Source: Austropuccinia psidii (lineage: Eukaryota > Basidiomycota > Pucciniomycetes > Pucciniales > Sphaerophragmiaceae). Taken from it: 64,000 nucleotides of DNA. Both the position numbers and the translations under genes were made by a program. The notes beneath the pieces were generated by a model. It searched no databases. It was not told the origin of the DNA and worked only from the letters and a program-made list of their open reading frames with translations. Where the stretch lies: contig JALGQZ010000011.1 in the NCBI GenBank assembly GCA_023105745.1, positions 34,222,594-34,286,593 of the forward strand. Reading direction: 5' to 3'. Below are positions 1 through 11,246 of this stretch, piece after piece. Within the stretch, counting starts at the first letter, position 1, and each line of letters begins with the position of its first letter.

Positions 1-687
1 TGTGCGTTAATTCTAATATGCATCCATTACCAATTGACTCCATCTGACTTTTTTATATTGTAGAATTGGTATTGCTCTTGCCCATCACTCTATCCTTTCA
101 GCACGAATTGATGGAACAATTACACCACGAGCGCAGGACAAGGCGCTTGAGAATTTCTTCAATAATCCTGAATGTGAAGTACTCATTGCATCCATTGCCG
201 CGGCTGGAACTGGCCTCAATATAACTTGTGCTAATGTAGTCTATTTAATGGTGAGGGGCCCCCCAAAATTCTCCCCTGATTTTCGGACCCTGACATCCAC
301 ATTTCCAGGAGCCCAATTGGAACCCAGCCATTGAGGCTCAGGCTGTTGATCGTCTACATCGTATTGGCCAACAACGACCTGTACAGGTCATCCACTATAT
401 CACTCCTCATTCAGTTGAGGTCAACATGCGGAAGGTACCTTTCAAGCTCATCTTTTACTTGATTGTATTACTATTCTGAAATCATTCCTTATGGGAATGC
501 CATATTCCAATTACCAATAGGTCCAAGAAAAGAAAAAATCATTAACTGCGTGAGCCTTACTGATATTATATAATTTGTGATTGACAAAGTTGATAACTCC
601 TGTTGACTCTGGCACAGGTCCACAATTATGAACACCATGAGCTGGATCGAACTTCTTCAATATTTCCTCAATGAAAATGAGCAATAG
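1..687 (+). CDS. SNF2-family helicase/ATPase, C-terminal exons (5' end outside window)
   Basis: Four exons can be read: 64-250, 309-434, 521-549 and 618-687. Introns are 251-308, 435-520 and 550-617, all GT...AG, and bases 1-63 are the end of an upstream intron. The joined frame carries the end of the second RecA-like helicase lobe: a motif V region (ASIAAAGTGLN) and motif VI (QAVDRLHRIGQ). It then has a short basic/polar tail ending at the TAG at 685-687. The RIGQ form of motif VI is typical of SNF2 remodellers and of the RAD5/RAD16/HLTF branch, which use ATP to move along DNA in chromatin remodelling or repair. The N-terminal lobe is not in the window, so the subfamily is uncertain. The reading frame stays open across all three splice junctions, so this looks like a functional gene. 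Confidence 0.85.
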
Positions 688-859
688 AGTATTATTGCAA
701 GGGAGACGGTGATACATTTCAATTCATATTGTCTATATTCTAACATATTTAGCAAGTTGTTGCATCCTTAAGAGATAATAATCAGATTTTATTACACCTG
801 CACAAATAATTCACAAAATTTTAATTTGTCACAGTGCTATACCGTGACCAATTACTAAG

Positions 860-2921
860 TTATTGCAGAGCATCACCATTAGGCCTAATAACTGGCATGT
901 CAAGTATCTTGAGGGCGCTAGTCTGCATCTTACTACAGCCTTTGAGCCAATCTTGATCAAATACCTGAAATGATAGGCCTTCCGGAATATCACCATCATC
1001 TGTCGATCGTAATTCTGGCAATCTATCAATAGTTTTTTTACCCTTTTTTTTAATCCGATTACAAAACTCTATGTCTCTATCCATTTTCAATACCAAATCA
1101 TTAAATAACTGGGAGCGCCAGCGTAATCCCACTTTGCGGTAAACTTGACGGCCATTTTCCAGTACCTCCTCAGTATCTGAGCATACTCGAGGGTCATTGA
1201 ATTGTGATGCTAGGATGGGAAATTTAGCCGTATCACACCATTCACGACGGCGCTCACAGGTCTGCACATAATCAAGTAGATCATCATCAGACTTGGTCCA
1301 CAATGAAGAAGAGATACAGTAACTAACTCTTTGACGAATCTTTGCGAGCTTTTGATTCTCTTTCTTTTTTACCAAATACTCGGCATCCTTTTGAATAGAC
1401 TTCCATTCTCTTTTCAAATAAGTGAAATATCGCTCCATTAAAGCCGCCACGACCCCATAGTTGTTATGATCCTTGTTCCAACAGTAGTGATGATACTCAG
1501 TGCTGACAAGTGCGAGACGGAATGTACGGTAAAACACCATAGACATCAGCTCGTTGAACGGATGTTGCCATGAGCTCTCCCAGTCCCAAGTGAATCGCTT
1601 TAGTCCTAGCTTGTGGAGCTCATTTTCGCAGTAGCTTTGGAAACCCTGAGACTGAACCTGTGTTGATGGCTCATTGAACACATCCTCGGGGACATAACCG
1701 AGATGACCAGCCACTTGAATTGCAATTTCACGCTCTTCTGTGCTGGGTGGTGTTGGTAGTGAGGAAAAATCCTTATCCCTAACTTTGAGTAGGAACAGGC
1801 AATGTGTGTGTACTGCTGATCTCATTCCATGGACATTCTCTGGAAGTTCTGCCTTCAGCCATTTTTGTTGCTCCTTCTGGCTTGCACGTTTCGCCACATT
1901 GTGAGCTTTGCGGGCCTGGTTCCTTTGCTGTCTGACCTCGGATTGTTCAAGCATACTCTGGGCGAGGCCCAGCTGAGGATGGGTGAGCTCACTATTTGAT
2001 TGAGTGCCTTGCTCATGCGCTGTGAAATTGTCCCTCCTTGGTTCATCATTTCTTTCACTTTGAGTCGGAGACATGTTCTCATCCTCATCATCCACCATTG
2101 TTTCTCTTGATGTACTGGCATGACCCGTTCTTGGTTTGGAGGCATATGGATGATGACGTCCACTGACTTTCTCTTTATGGACCAGAGGTGAAGACGCATA
2201 AAGTTCATCCCCTGCTATGCAAATCATCAGTTAACACATTAAAACATTAATGAAGACTGGTCATCCTCACGATCTTCAATTGGCTCCTGAGATCGGACTG
2301 ACTTGCCTTTAGGTGCCATATCTAACCCATGAAACAAACATATCAAATCATGAATAAGTTTCTACTCCAAAATTCAAATGACTTACTTTGATGAAGCGTC
2401 AATACTGGATTTCCCTCCGACAGACCGCTCCAAGTTACATTTTCCAAAGGTCTTTTTCGTCGCCCCCCATCCACGCGCCTTTCATCACCCACATGAACCT
2501 GCGATCCTGATGGAATATTGAGGGTTGGCTGTTTACTTTGGCCAAAGGGATCCTGGGATGCGACTGGACTCCGACCGGGATTAAGGAGGAACTCACGTGG
2601 AAATTTTGATTGGGGATTAGCGTGTGAGGAGATTTGAGGTGTGCCTTCTGGCCCCTGAGACACATGAATTTGTGTATTAGTGGGATTCGGGGGAATTGGA
2701 GTGACGGAAATATTTGGGATCGACCAAGTGCTTGAAGTTGGAGCCTTTGGATTGCCCACATCAATGTTAAGACCTGATACATTCATTGAGGATGCGATAG
2801 GGGTTGTGAGAGGAATGTTGGGGCTCAATGGTGACTGTGTTTGAACATATTCTATGCTAGATTCACTATTTGAGTCATGAACAGAACCTGAACGGGATTT
2901 ATGTGACTTGAAAGATGACAT
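860..2921 (-). CDS. Unknown 646-aa protein, divergent partner of the Tnp2 transposase
   Basis: Three exons on the minus strand: 2921-2387, 2321-2271 and 2214-860. Introns 2386-2322 (GTAAGT...TTAG) and 2270-2215 (GTGAGG...ATAG) are both phase 1, and joining them gives one open frame of 646 codons plus stop. The first ~180 residues are Ser/Pro/Thr-rich and look disordered. Residues ~280-320 are charged and probably helical. Residues ~400-500 form a Trp/Tyr-rich segment (FTWDWESSW) followed by a long basic helix, then a Cys/Trp-containing C-terminal domain. I recognise no catalytic motif. It lies head-to-head with a Tnp2-like transposase, 960 bp away. CACTA-type elements commonly pair a Tnp2-like transposase with a second DNA-binding protein, so a TnpA-like accessory role is possible, but this is inference. 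It could instead be an unrelated host gene. Confidence 0.7.
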
Positions 2922-3881
2922 AAGGGCCGAAAAAGTACAGTAATATTTTTAACTAGATAAAACACCTCAGTATTATGATAAAATAGAGTGATATGAGATG
3001 AAATCTTTTCAAATTTAGAATAGAGAAATTCTATGAATAGTTGGAACTAAGTGTTGTGTGGAAGTCGGATAAGACTCTTTTGAGGAGAATCCTCCCTGCC
3101 TCCTCTTGAGCTCCTCCGCTTTTGTCGGAAACCACCCTGCACGGCCTACCAGCATATAATGTGATATTTCCTTGATCTGAAAGGGGACCCATCATCCATA
3201 GGTAATCATATTTGGTAACATTTCCGCCTCCCCATTGTCACATTTTGTGAATTATCCAAACTGCCAATATATGCATTGAAATTCCCCAACATTGTACATC
3301 TGTAAAGGGGTATATTCATGAAGGATTTACCCACAAAAGAGACATCACCTTTTCACGAAAGGCAAGACAATCCAAATCACATTCCAACTGATTCAAAGCC
3401 CGCCGTACTCAAACCAAATACCAAGACTTTAGCTGCACTCCAACCCCTTATGTAATAGAGTTATATAGTTATGTCTGTAATAAGGTTTAAACCATGTACG
3501 ATGGCGTGCCAGCGTACATGGATTAAATGTTAATCCCCTCAATTCAATGGTAACACTTCACTAATGGAACCCCCTCAATGGTCAAACCCGCACTATCACA
3601 ATGTGTAAATAAACTAGAATATGTATGAGCATTGAGCAGCATGGCATTTTACCCAATTAAACGCCTAACCAATTCCGCCATCCAGATGAGACATGTTAAA
3701 CTTTATCCACTGCAGCTCATGCTCCATTACAAATGGGATAAAATCCTCAGCTGGCTCAAATCATCTCCCGCTTCATAAATAATCACTGAATTTTATTTCC
3801 AATTAATAACACTCCTAAACACTTTCACATCAACCATAGATATTTATACACAAACCAACCGTACTCCCAATTCCTGCAACA
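2922..3881. promoter_or_regulatory. Shared divergent intergenic/promoter region of the Tnp2 gene pair
   Basis: This 960-bp gap separates the two start codons and must hold both promoters. It has no ORF of note. Its most distinct element is a long imperfect palindrome at 3492-3521, listed separately. No convincing TATA box can be assigned from sequence alone. Confidence 0.6.
3492..3521. promoter_or_regulatory. 30-bp imperfect palindrome in the divergent promoter
   Basis: The outer arms CCATGTACG (3492-3500) and CGTACATGG (3513-3521) are exact reverse complements. Inside them sit TGGC (3502-3505) and GCCA (3508-3511) around a GT centre, leaving a single A/G mismatch (3501 against 3512). Its place between two divergent transposon-type genes suggests a dimeric protein binding site or autoregulatory operator. 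That role is inferred. Confidence 0.6.
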
Positions 3882-6800
3882 ATGACAACCCGGCCATATT
3901 CCTCAATGCGTATATGCATGTGTCAACACTGCTCAACTCAAACACATTCTTCCCCTGAGGGTGATAGGCAAGGAGTTGCCTTCACACCTTTCCAATATAA
4001 ACAGCACATTAAAAAGCTCAAATCAACCATTGCACCCAAATCCCTTCCAAACATCCCTACTTCTGCATCAGGATCTGGGTGCCCACAAATTCTATTGGAT
4101 CAAATCTTCCCAGCTGATTATTCACGTTTGACCCAAAGCACTTTCTCAACTCCTGCGGGTCTCAATTCAACTGCACAGAAACCATATAGTGGCAGTCAAA
4201 CCCTTCCCCCACAAGACCTAGGAATGATAATATCTGCCATTCTATCATTAAGGTATAATTTACCCCGCAGGGCTTCACGCATACTCAACCCCGCCCTGAA
4301 CCTGCTGATCAAGTCCAGTATCTCAAGCTCAGCTGGTCCCCCCGCTCCTGCATTCCATATACCTCAAGATCTGAGTACCATATTTGAACATCTCCAATTG
4401 GAGCCAGTGATTCAAAACTATATATGTTGTCCTCAATGTTTCTCTCTTAATGGCCTTACTGAATCAGTCACAACTGACCAACCCCACTGTCAACGCCATA
4501 ATGACCCAAATGATCATGATCCCCCTTGCACACAATCATTAGGCAAATTCATCTATTCATCTGAACCCCAAACCCAAAACACAACCAACATGAAGCAAAA
4601 ATTTATACCAACAAAACATTTCATTTATCAACCATTCAAAAATTGGCTTGCCAGATTCCTCCAGCGGGCTGGAATTATGGACATTCTGCATCAACATCAA
4701 CAATCCCAAACTCCCGAAGATTCCCCAAAACGTGACGTCTGGGATGGATTGGTCTGGAGACGCTTCACTGGCACTAGAAATATCCATGACCCCCCATTCA
4801 TGTCCATTCCTGGTGCATTGGCCTTCTCCATATATGTGGACTGGTTTAATGCACATGGAAAGTCAACCCGGTTGGCTAGCATTGGACCTATCATGCTTAT
4901 TTGTCTTAATCTCCCCCCAAGTGAAAGATTGAAGCCCGAGAATGTCTATGTTGCAGGAATCATCCCTGGTCCGAAGGAGCCAACTGCGCTTCAATTGAAT
5001 TATCTATTAATGCCACTCATCAACGAGCTCAAAGAGCTATGGCAAGGTTACCATTTTGCACCCACCTCAACAGGTCCATCAGGATCCTTTATCCGTGTTG
5101 CCATCCTCACAGCCATTGCGGATGTGGTTGCCATGCGCAAGCTTACTGGATTTATTTCCCATTCAGGAAACCACTTTTGTAATTTTTGCACCATTCACAA
5201 AGCTCAAATTGAAGAAATTGGTCCTCAATTTCACTACACGCGCTCATACCAAAGTCATAAATCAACCATTGCCAAATGGCTTCGGGCAACCCCACAACAA
5301 AGACAAGCAATTTTCTCTGAGTATGGAGTGCGATATTCAATTTTGGAAGACCTTCCGTATTGGGATGCAACCAGAATGGTTAATCTTGACATAATGCATA
5401 ATTTAATACTTGGAATTTTGAAGGATCATGCAACTTTCAAATTGTGCATTCCAGAGGCGAAATCAAAAATTTACTTCAGGTCCCGCAGGAAATCCAATGA
5501 CACCAACAGTTCAGACTCAGATTCCATGACCTCCAACAGCTCTCTTGATAAAATCACATTGAGAGAGGCCCGCTCCCTGAGAAGAGACGCAGCAAAAATA
5601 ATAAATGAGCCACTCCCCACTACTTCCACCCGAAAAAACTACTTCCCAATGCCCACCCCTAACACAGAACATCCATCTAGTGGTTCTGCGGAGATTCCTT
5701 CATTTGATGCCGATTACATCCCCACTTCTGAAATACCCTCTGAATTGGATATCACTGCACTGAGTGATCACCAGATCAAGGGTGAGGCTCTTGAGCATCT
5801 CCGACAAATCATATCTGAGACCATAATTCCCTCATCATGGACAAGAGTTCCCCGCAAAATGGGTTCCCCCTCTCATGGTAGCTTAAAAGCCGCTGAATGG
5901 GCTCTCTTATATAAGGTCTATATTCCATTTCTAATGCTCAGTCAACAGATGTCATTAGATGCACACCAATCTGCCAACACTCAAAGAAAAATGGGTCAGT
6001 CAGAAGAACTTGCAAATGAACTAGCCAAGAATACATTCCATTTGATTAGTGCTATCAACATTGCCACAAGCTGGACTGTTTCAATAGATGATGCGACTGC
6101 ATTTGCTGAACATTGGAAAAAATTCCGCCTTTCCAATCAACACCTGTTCCCAAAACAGAAAAGTAAACCAAATCATCATTTTGCTGATCATATTCCCGAA
6201 CTCTTCCAACGTTGGGGCCCAGCACAAGCCTCAGCCACATGGGGTTATGAGCGCTTGATTGGAGTATTTGCAAAGATGCCAACAAATAACAAGATATGTA
6301 AGTCAATTAATAAGATCAATATATTCACATTGATTAAACACTTGAACTGAATAAGACTAACTTTTTGCAACTCTGAATAGATGATATAGATAAAACCTTA
6401 CTTCAACATATCTGTCGATGTTCCAACCTTTCCGTTCTCCTGAAATCCCCATCTGTGCCATGTGAAATAAAACAGCTTTTCGAATCACAGCCACCTGCCG
6501 TGTTCAATCACCATAAATATAACAAGCCATCCCGCCATGACCAACAAAATTATGATTGCCTGGTTGAGTACTTACAGACTTTTCATGCAACAAGGGAAAT
6601 AGCTGATTGGATCAGCTTAGACACTACCGTGCAATCCACAAGTCCTCCCACTTCAAGGATTGTCTCACCTTGGTATTTTCCAGTTTCAAACATTAATATT
6701 GGGAACAATATATTTTCAACTGAATCCAAAAATATCAGCAACAGTGTGATATGTTTTCTGAGGGGCAACTCACGACAATTTGGTATTATTGATAGCATTT

Positions 6801-7042
6801 TCAAAGTCTCTGAGCCATCTAGCATACTGAACAATAACTTTCTGATTTTAAAACCTTTGAAGATTGATGTGAATTTCCTACCAGATTGGCCGCATCTGAA
6901 TATTTATAAAGCTGTTGGTTTTGATGATGGACACTTGATTATATCTGAAGAAGAAATAGAAGGTAACTGTGGATTGTATGATAACAAAGCTCTGTCATGT
7001 GGACTGCTTGTAATGATAAAGCCGTTATTTCATGATATTTAG
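3882..7042 (+). CDS. Tnp2-like (CACTA/EnSpm-type) DDE transposase, intact
   Basis: Two exons, 3882-6297 and 6381-7042, are joined across an 83-bp GTAAGT...AATAG phase-1 intron to give an uninterrupted 1025-aa protein. The N-terminus has a CxxC pair (MCQHC) and a second Cys/His cluster near residues 185-210. The core matches the Tnp2 transposase family: a YVDWFN block (candidate first catalytic Asp ~320), an LNLPP...IIPGPKEP stretch, IADVVAMRK (candidate second Asp ~414), SGNHFCNFC (Cys 433/436), then LEDLPYWD...NLDIMHN (Asp ~503). The Tnp2 family excises and reinserts DNA elements in the nucleus. Full length and an open frame suggest a recently active or domesticated copy. I could not identify terminal inverted repeats, so the element ends are unknown. 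The paralogous KDZ group was considered, but the LPYW...LDIMHN block fits Tnp2 better. Confidence 0.85.
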
Positions 7043-7302
7043 TCTACTAAAATGCAAATCTCTCAGATTCATTAGCAATTTTGCTAGTGAAATAATTGCC
7101 TCAAAATTTAGTGACAGAGACATGCCATTGTGACAAGCAAAGCCCATTATTTCACATTGCCACAAAGAACTTACTATTTTGACATTGGGTACAGTGTGAA
7201 TAAGCCAAGTCCAATGATCAAATGACCCATACACTCACCTTTCACAGCATCCAAGATTTCTAACTGCGCCATCATCATGTTGGAAGCGGAATCGGCTTTT
7301 GC

Positions 7303-7489
7303 GTACCCACACCCGCATGTGCACCCGCACGCGCCAATGCACACGCACACGCACCCGCACACGCACACCCACCGGCACGCGCCAATGCACACGCACACCC
7401 ACCCGCACACGCCAATGCACACGCAAACCCACCCGCACACGCCAATGCACACGCAAACGCACCCGCCCCCACGCATGCACACGCACACT
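7303..7489. repeat. GC-rich CAC/CGC minisatellite
   Basis: This is an array of CACACGCAC/CACCCGCAC-like words. The motif GCCAATGCAC recurs at 7332, 7381, 7411 and 7441, the last three exactly 30 bp apart. It is far richer in G+C than its surroundings. Open frames through it (His/Thr or Arg/Val repeats) follow from the repeat and do not look like genes. Confidence 0.85.
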
Positions 7490-7702
7490 TCATGGATGAC
7501 CTGGTGAAGTCAAACCCCCCGCCTACATCAAGACTGGCTGAAGGACATCTTTGATGTGTGTGTGTGCAAACAGGCGGGTCTGGTGTAATTTTTACCAATC
7601 ATCGGACGGTTGTGGGATGATCAGGCGGTGAGGAATCTGAGTTGAAGGCACAGGGGAACCAATATTATTGGATGTCACAGGATTTGGTGTAAGACCAGAG
7701 TG

Positions 7703-7779
7703 TGACGTGTGCTCGACGTTCGCTTGATTTTCGCTTGACGTGAGCTCGACTTTTATCCTGCTTGACGTTTGCTTGACGT
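7703..7779. repeat. Cluster of TGACGT/GCTTGACGT motifs
   Basis: TGACGT occurs at 7703, 7736, 7763 and 7774, with a CGACGT variant at 7714. Three of the copies sit in the longer word GCTTGACGT. TGACGT is the core of CREB/ATF-type bZIP sites, but the copies may simply be a short degenerate tandem repeat. Confidence 0.5.
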
Positions 7780-9396
7780 GAAGTCAATCGCCGACGATTG
7801 ACACAAGATTCGCCCCGGTGAAAGTATGATAAGAGTCTGTTTAGTAGAGTTTTCTAACCCACTCATCATCAAAATATATAAATTGATTGTGGATATCAAG
7901 TCAAGATAATTCTTCAGAAGGGAAGTTTTTATTAATCTATTGCACAAGGAGAGAACGGGTGACAAGTCTTAAAATAATTTCAAACCTTTTTCTTTTAATG
8001 TTTGCTTCCAGGTACTACCTCATTTATCCCACAGCACAGCATATAGCAAAAGACCCAAAATCAAGATGGGTGCCATTAATGCATATTTTTCCTTTTGAAC
8101 TTGTTCACAAACCAGAAAAGGCATTCACCATTCCATATGTGGATGATTTTTATATGAAACTCTTGATAATATTACCATTAATTAAGAGTACTGTAGCTGC
8201 TCTTATGAAATATAATAAAAATATTTATTATAACCACAAATAGATAATTTATTTCTTAATTATTTCTTTTACTTTTTATAAACTACTTTTGATTATAAAA
8301 TTTAGCAGAAATTTTATGATAGAATAAATTACATGAAGTAGTAATAATAAAACTGCTTTATTAAAATAATATAGAATTATTTTAATTAACAATTATATTT
8401 TTCAAGAAAAATTAGAATTAGAATTCTTGAGGAAAAATCTAAAATAGAGAAAATGCTCAAGAATTAAGACAAAACACTTACTAATACCCTAAAAATACCT
8501 TTAAAAAAATCGGCAGAGTGATTTGATTGATTATTTTCGTATTTAAAAGATCAAACATTTATTTATAACAGGAATACAGCAATATAACAGTCAAACACTA
8601 TTGAACATAATGTATTCCTTTGATTTAAAAGATTTCTTTTAGATTCTGAAATAATTCAAACACTTAAGAAAAATATTCAACTACTACTTTGCTGTTTTTG
8701 TTAATGATATGATTGAATGATAAGATGAGAATTGGAAAAAACAGTAAAAGGAGGCCTCTTTCAAGTCACCAACAGCTTACAAAGTCATGCCATAGAGAAA
8801 AATGAAAAACCAATGAGTGAGAAAACAGTTATTCTCTTTTTTTTATTGACTACATCACTTGTTGTCACATAGGATTACCTTAATTACTTAATTAATTCAT
8901 TTCATGTTACTACAAGCCCATTTATGGTTAAGAAATGAAGGATTAGCCACTGTAAAGTTTCCTTTATTTCAGCATGAACATTGATTTGTCAAAGTTATCA
9001 ATTTCATTGCAAATTTCATCACATGCGGTATTTTATGTAAATTTTTGACAATTCGGTGCTTCAGGTGAAATCATCGAAAATGGACTATAATTAAATATTT
9101 TAATTTGAATTATGACTACAAAATTCTTTTTGTGTTTTAAATGATGTATCCTTTTCTACATTGGTCCTGAAACTTTGCAAAGGATTTATCAAGAATATTA
9201 TTTTTTATGAATTTTTAAACATTTTACCTTATTCCTTTGTTGAAAAGCAAATAGCATAGTGATAGCTGGTTGACAAGAGGTAAATTCATGGATACTAGTA
9301 CCAAAAGGGTTTGAAGTGCTGTTTTCACTTTTATCCAAGGACAATAATTAATAATTGATATGGCTACAGAAGTCAGACTTCCTCATTATCTCATTG
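7780..9396. other. AT-rich non-coding stretch with one transposon scrap
   Basis: Apart from the RNase H fragment near 8.0-8.15 kb this stretch has no supported gene. It is AT-rich, with many short homopolymer runs. It ends at the CATTG target-site duplication of element A. Part of it may be LTR sequence of the old element G that A split, because the other side of A (19376-20064) ends in an LTR-like terminus. No clear LTR start was found here. Confidence 0.5.
8010..8146 (+). pseudogene. Fragment of retrotransposon RNase H C-terminus (E-like lineage)
   Basis: The translated stretch SRWVPLMHIFPFELVHKP followed by KAFTIPYVD resembles the segment TRWVAFIQLCSFDLVHKP then KTFTMPDG in the RNase H/connection region of element E. 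The similarity covers about 40 residues and no other pol domain is visible next to it. An ATG-initiated frame (7887-8243) covers it, but nothing else supports a gene. I read it as a decayed relic of an E-like element in plus orientation. The match is short and was made by eye. Confidence 0.45.
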
Positions 9397-11223
9397 TGTA
9401 AGGTGTGGATATGAAACTTTGATTAAAAATCAAGTACTTTTCCTGTCCTCAAAATTTGTATAAGGTAAAAATCAATTAAAAATAGTAAGAAATATTTTTT
9501 TTAAGAGAAAACAAGCCAATTTCATTGTTTATAGCTTTATTAGTATAAAACAATAATATTATAAAGATTTATTGTTTTACCAACAAGAAAAATTTATCCA
9601 AAAATACTCTACAAGAGATATTTAAGGCTACAAAAGAAATTTCTTTGAGAGAAATTTCAATTGGAATTAATTGAGAAAAGAACTGCAAGCAATTAATTAA
9701 AGAACAAAGTCTTCAAAAAGAATATTAAAGAGAAAACACGCCCAAAAGTGACCAGAGTGAGTTTGGAAACAAAGTGACAAGGTTTACAGTGATGAAAGAT
9801 GCTTTAATTAACTTTTGGGTGGTTCAGGGGTAAAAATGATTATAAGAGTTACAAACAATGATTATAATGATTTTTTCACGTGGTTAAAAGGTTTAAAATG
9901 ATTTAATAAAGCTTGTTGTAATATTCTATTGATTGGTTTAACAATGTTTAAACTAATTATAAAAGGAAAAGATTCGAACATGAAGAGAAAAGTGGGGCAA
10001 AGAAGACATTCTTTTATAGCCATCAATTTTCTTACTCCAAAAGTAAAATTTACTCTTGTCAGTCGTGAAAAACAGTCTGACAACAGAAAAGCCAATCATG
10101 GCATCATTAAACCCCTTGTTTAGACCAAAAAAGGGCTGGTTTAAGCCATTTTTAGCCACTTTTAGACCCTTAAATCAGCCATTACTATAACAATACCTGG
10201 TCTAGAGCCTTCAAAACACGTCAGAGTATGTGTAAGAGAGGTAGAAACCAGTTAAAACTGTTTTTACTATGATTGTTTTATCTTAAGGGTAGTTTTAACC
10301 TCTTGGCAACAACTAAAACTACCCCAGTTGGTATCAAAACCTCATCATCAATTGAGGCCACAGACCCTGTAACTCAATTCCAGGCCAAAAGTAATGAACT
10401 TTTTCATGAATTTTGACACCACACGCCTGTCAGCAAGGAATTTGGGGGTCTAGCTCCCCCTTAGAGCTGGAGTTCCTTTCCCCCCCCAAATTTAATCTTT
10501 CCAATTTATTTTTCCTTTAATTGCTCATCATGTATTATACTTATAGCTTACATATGTAATTCAATTTAGTTGTACAGTTCAATACAGTAATAATTGATAA
10601 CTCATATGTAAATCAAAGCTCACTTATGTAATACACGCGCACATTTTGACATTTCAATTGAATTCAATTGAAAATACTTTAATTCCTCATAACTTCTGAA
10701 ATATACACAACACCTCAATTTTAACAAAAATTTTGGTGATTAACACTACATTTGATGTGAATTAAATTAAATTTTTGCTGATTTTCAATTTTTATACAGA
10801 AAATACTAAAAACTTAATTTAAGCTTATTTAGACTTGAGTTACAAAGTTTTCACTCGGAGGTGACCCCACCTGATTTTTTATGAGGAATCCAATGGTGAA
10901 ATAATTTTTATATGTTTATTTATTAGCCAAAAAGTTATAGTAATTTTTATCTAACTTTTTTCCAAATTTATTTATTTTTTTACAATTTTGTCAAAAATTC
11001 ATCATTACTTAATTTTTTCAAGTATAAATGTAATTTTACAATTTCAAAATTTAATGTAATTTTATTTTTAAATTTTAATTTAATTTTTCATTGTGAATAT
11101 AATTTTATATTTATATTTTGATTTTCATTTTAATAATATAAATAAATTTATTTTATTTATGTTTATATGTTAATTTTGTATTTGTGGTCTTTTGGGTATA
11201 TGAAATTACCTCTAAGGCTCACA
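9397..11223 (-). repeat. 3' LTR of element A
   Basis: A 1827-bp LTR with TG...CA ends, closely matching 17558-19370, the solo LTR 24693-26531, and (inverted) the LTRs of element B. It contains a perfect 22-bp palindrome at 10652-10673 built from TTTCAATTGAA and its complement. It directly adjoins the polypurine tract at 11224. Confidence 0.93.
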
Positions 11224-11246
11224 TTCCCTCCCCTAAAAATAGAATA

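Noticed and set aside
820..7200. Possible CACTA-type terminal inverted repeats around the Tnp2 pair (CACAGTGCTATACC near 831 and GGTACAGTGTG near 7188)
   Set aside because: Only a weak partial match and no target-site duplication was found, so element ends are not assigned.
7174..7598. Several overlapping frames with His-Thr, Arg-Val or Cys-Ala repeats
   Set aside because: All come from the CAC/CGC minisatellite; frames are open in several phases because the repeat lacks stop words.
7887..8243. A 118-codon host gene
   Set aside because: Its middle matches retrotransposon RNase H of element E; the rest has no support, so it was recorded as a pseudogene fragment.
9862..10159. Short frames recurring in LTRs of A, the solo LTR and B (a MAFLLSDCFSRLTRVNF-like peptide, and opposite-strand frames)
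   Set aside because: They recur because the LTR recurs; frames end at different places and both strands are open, so there is no evidence of translation.
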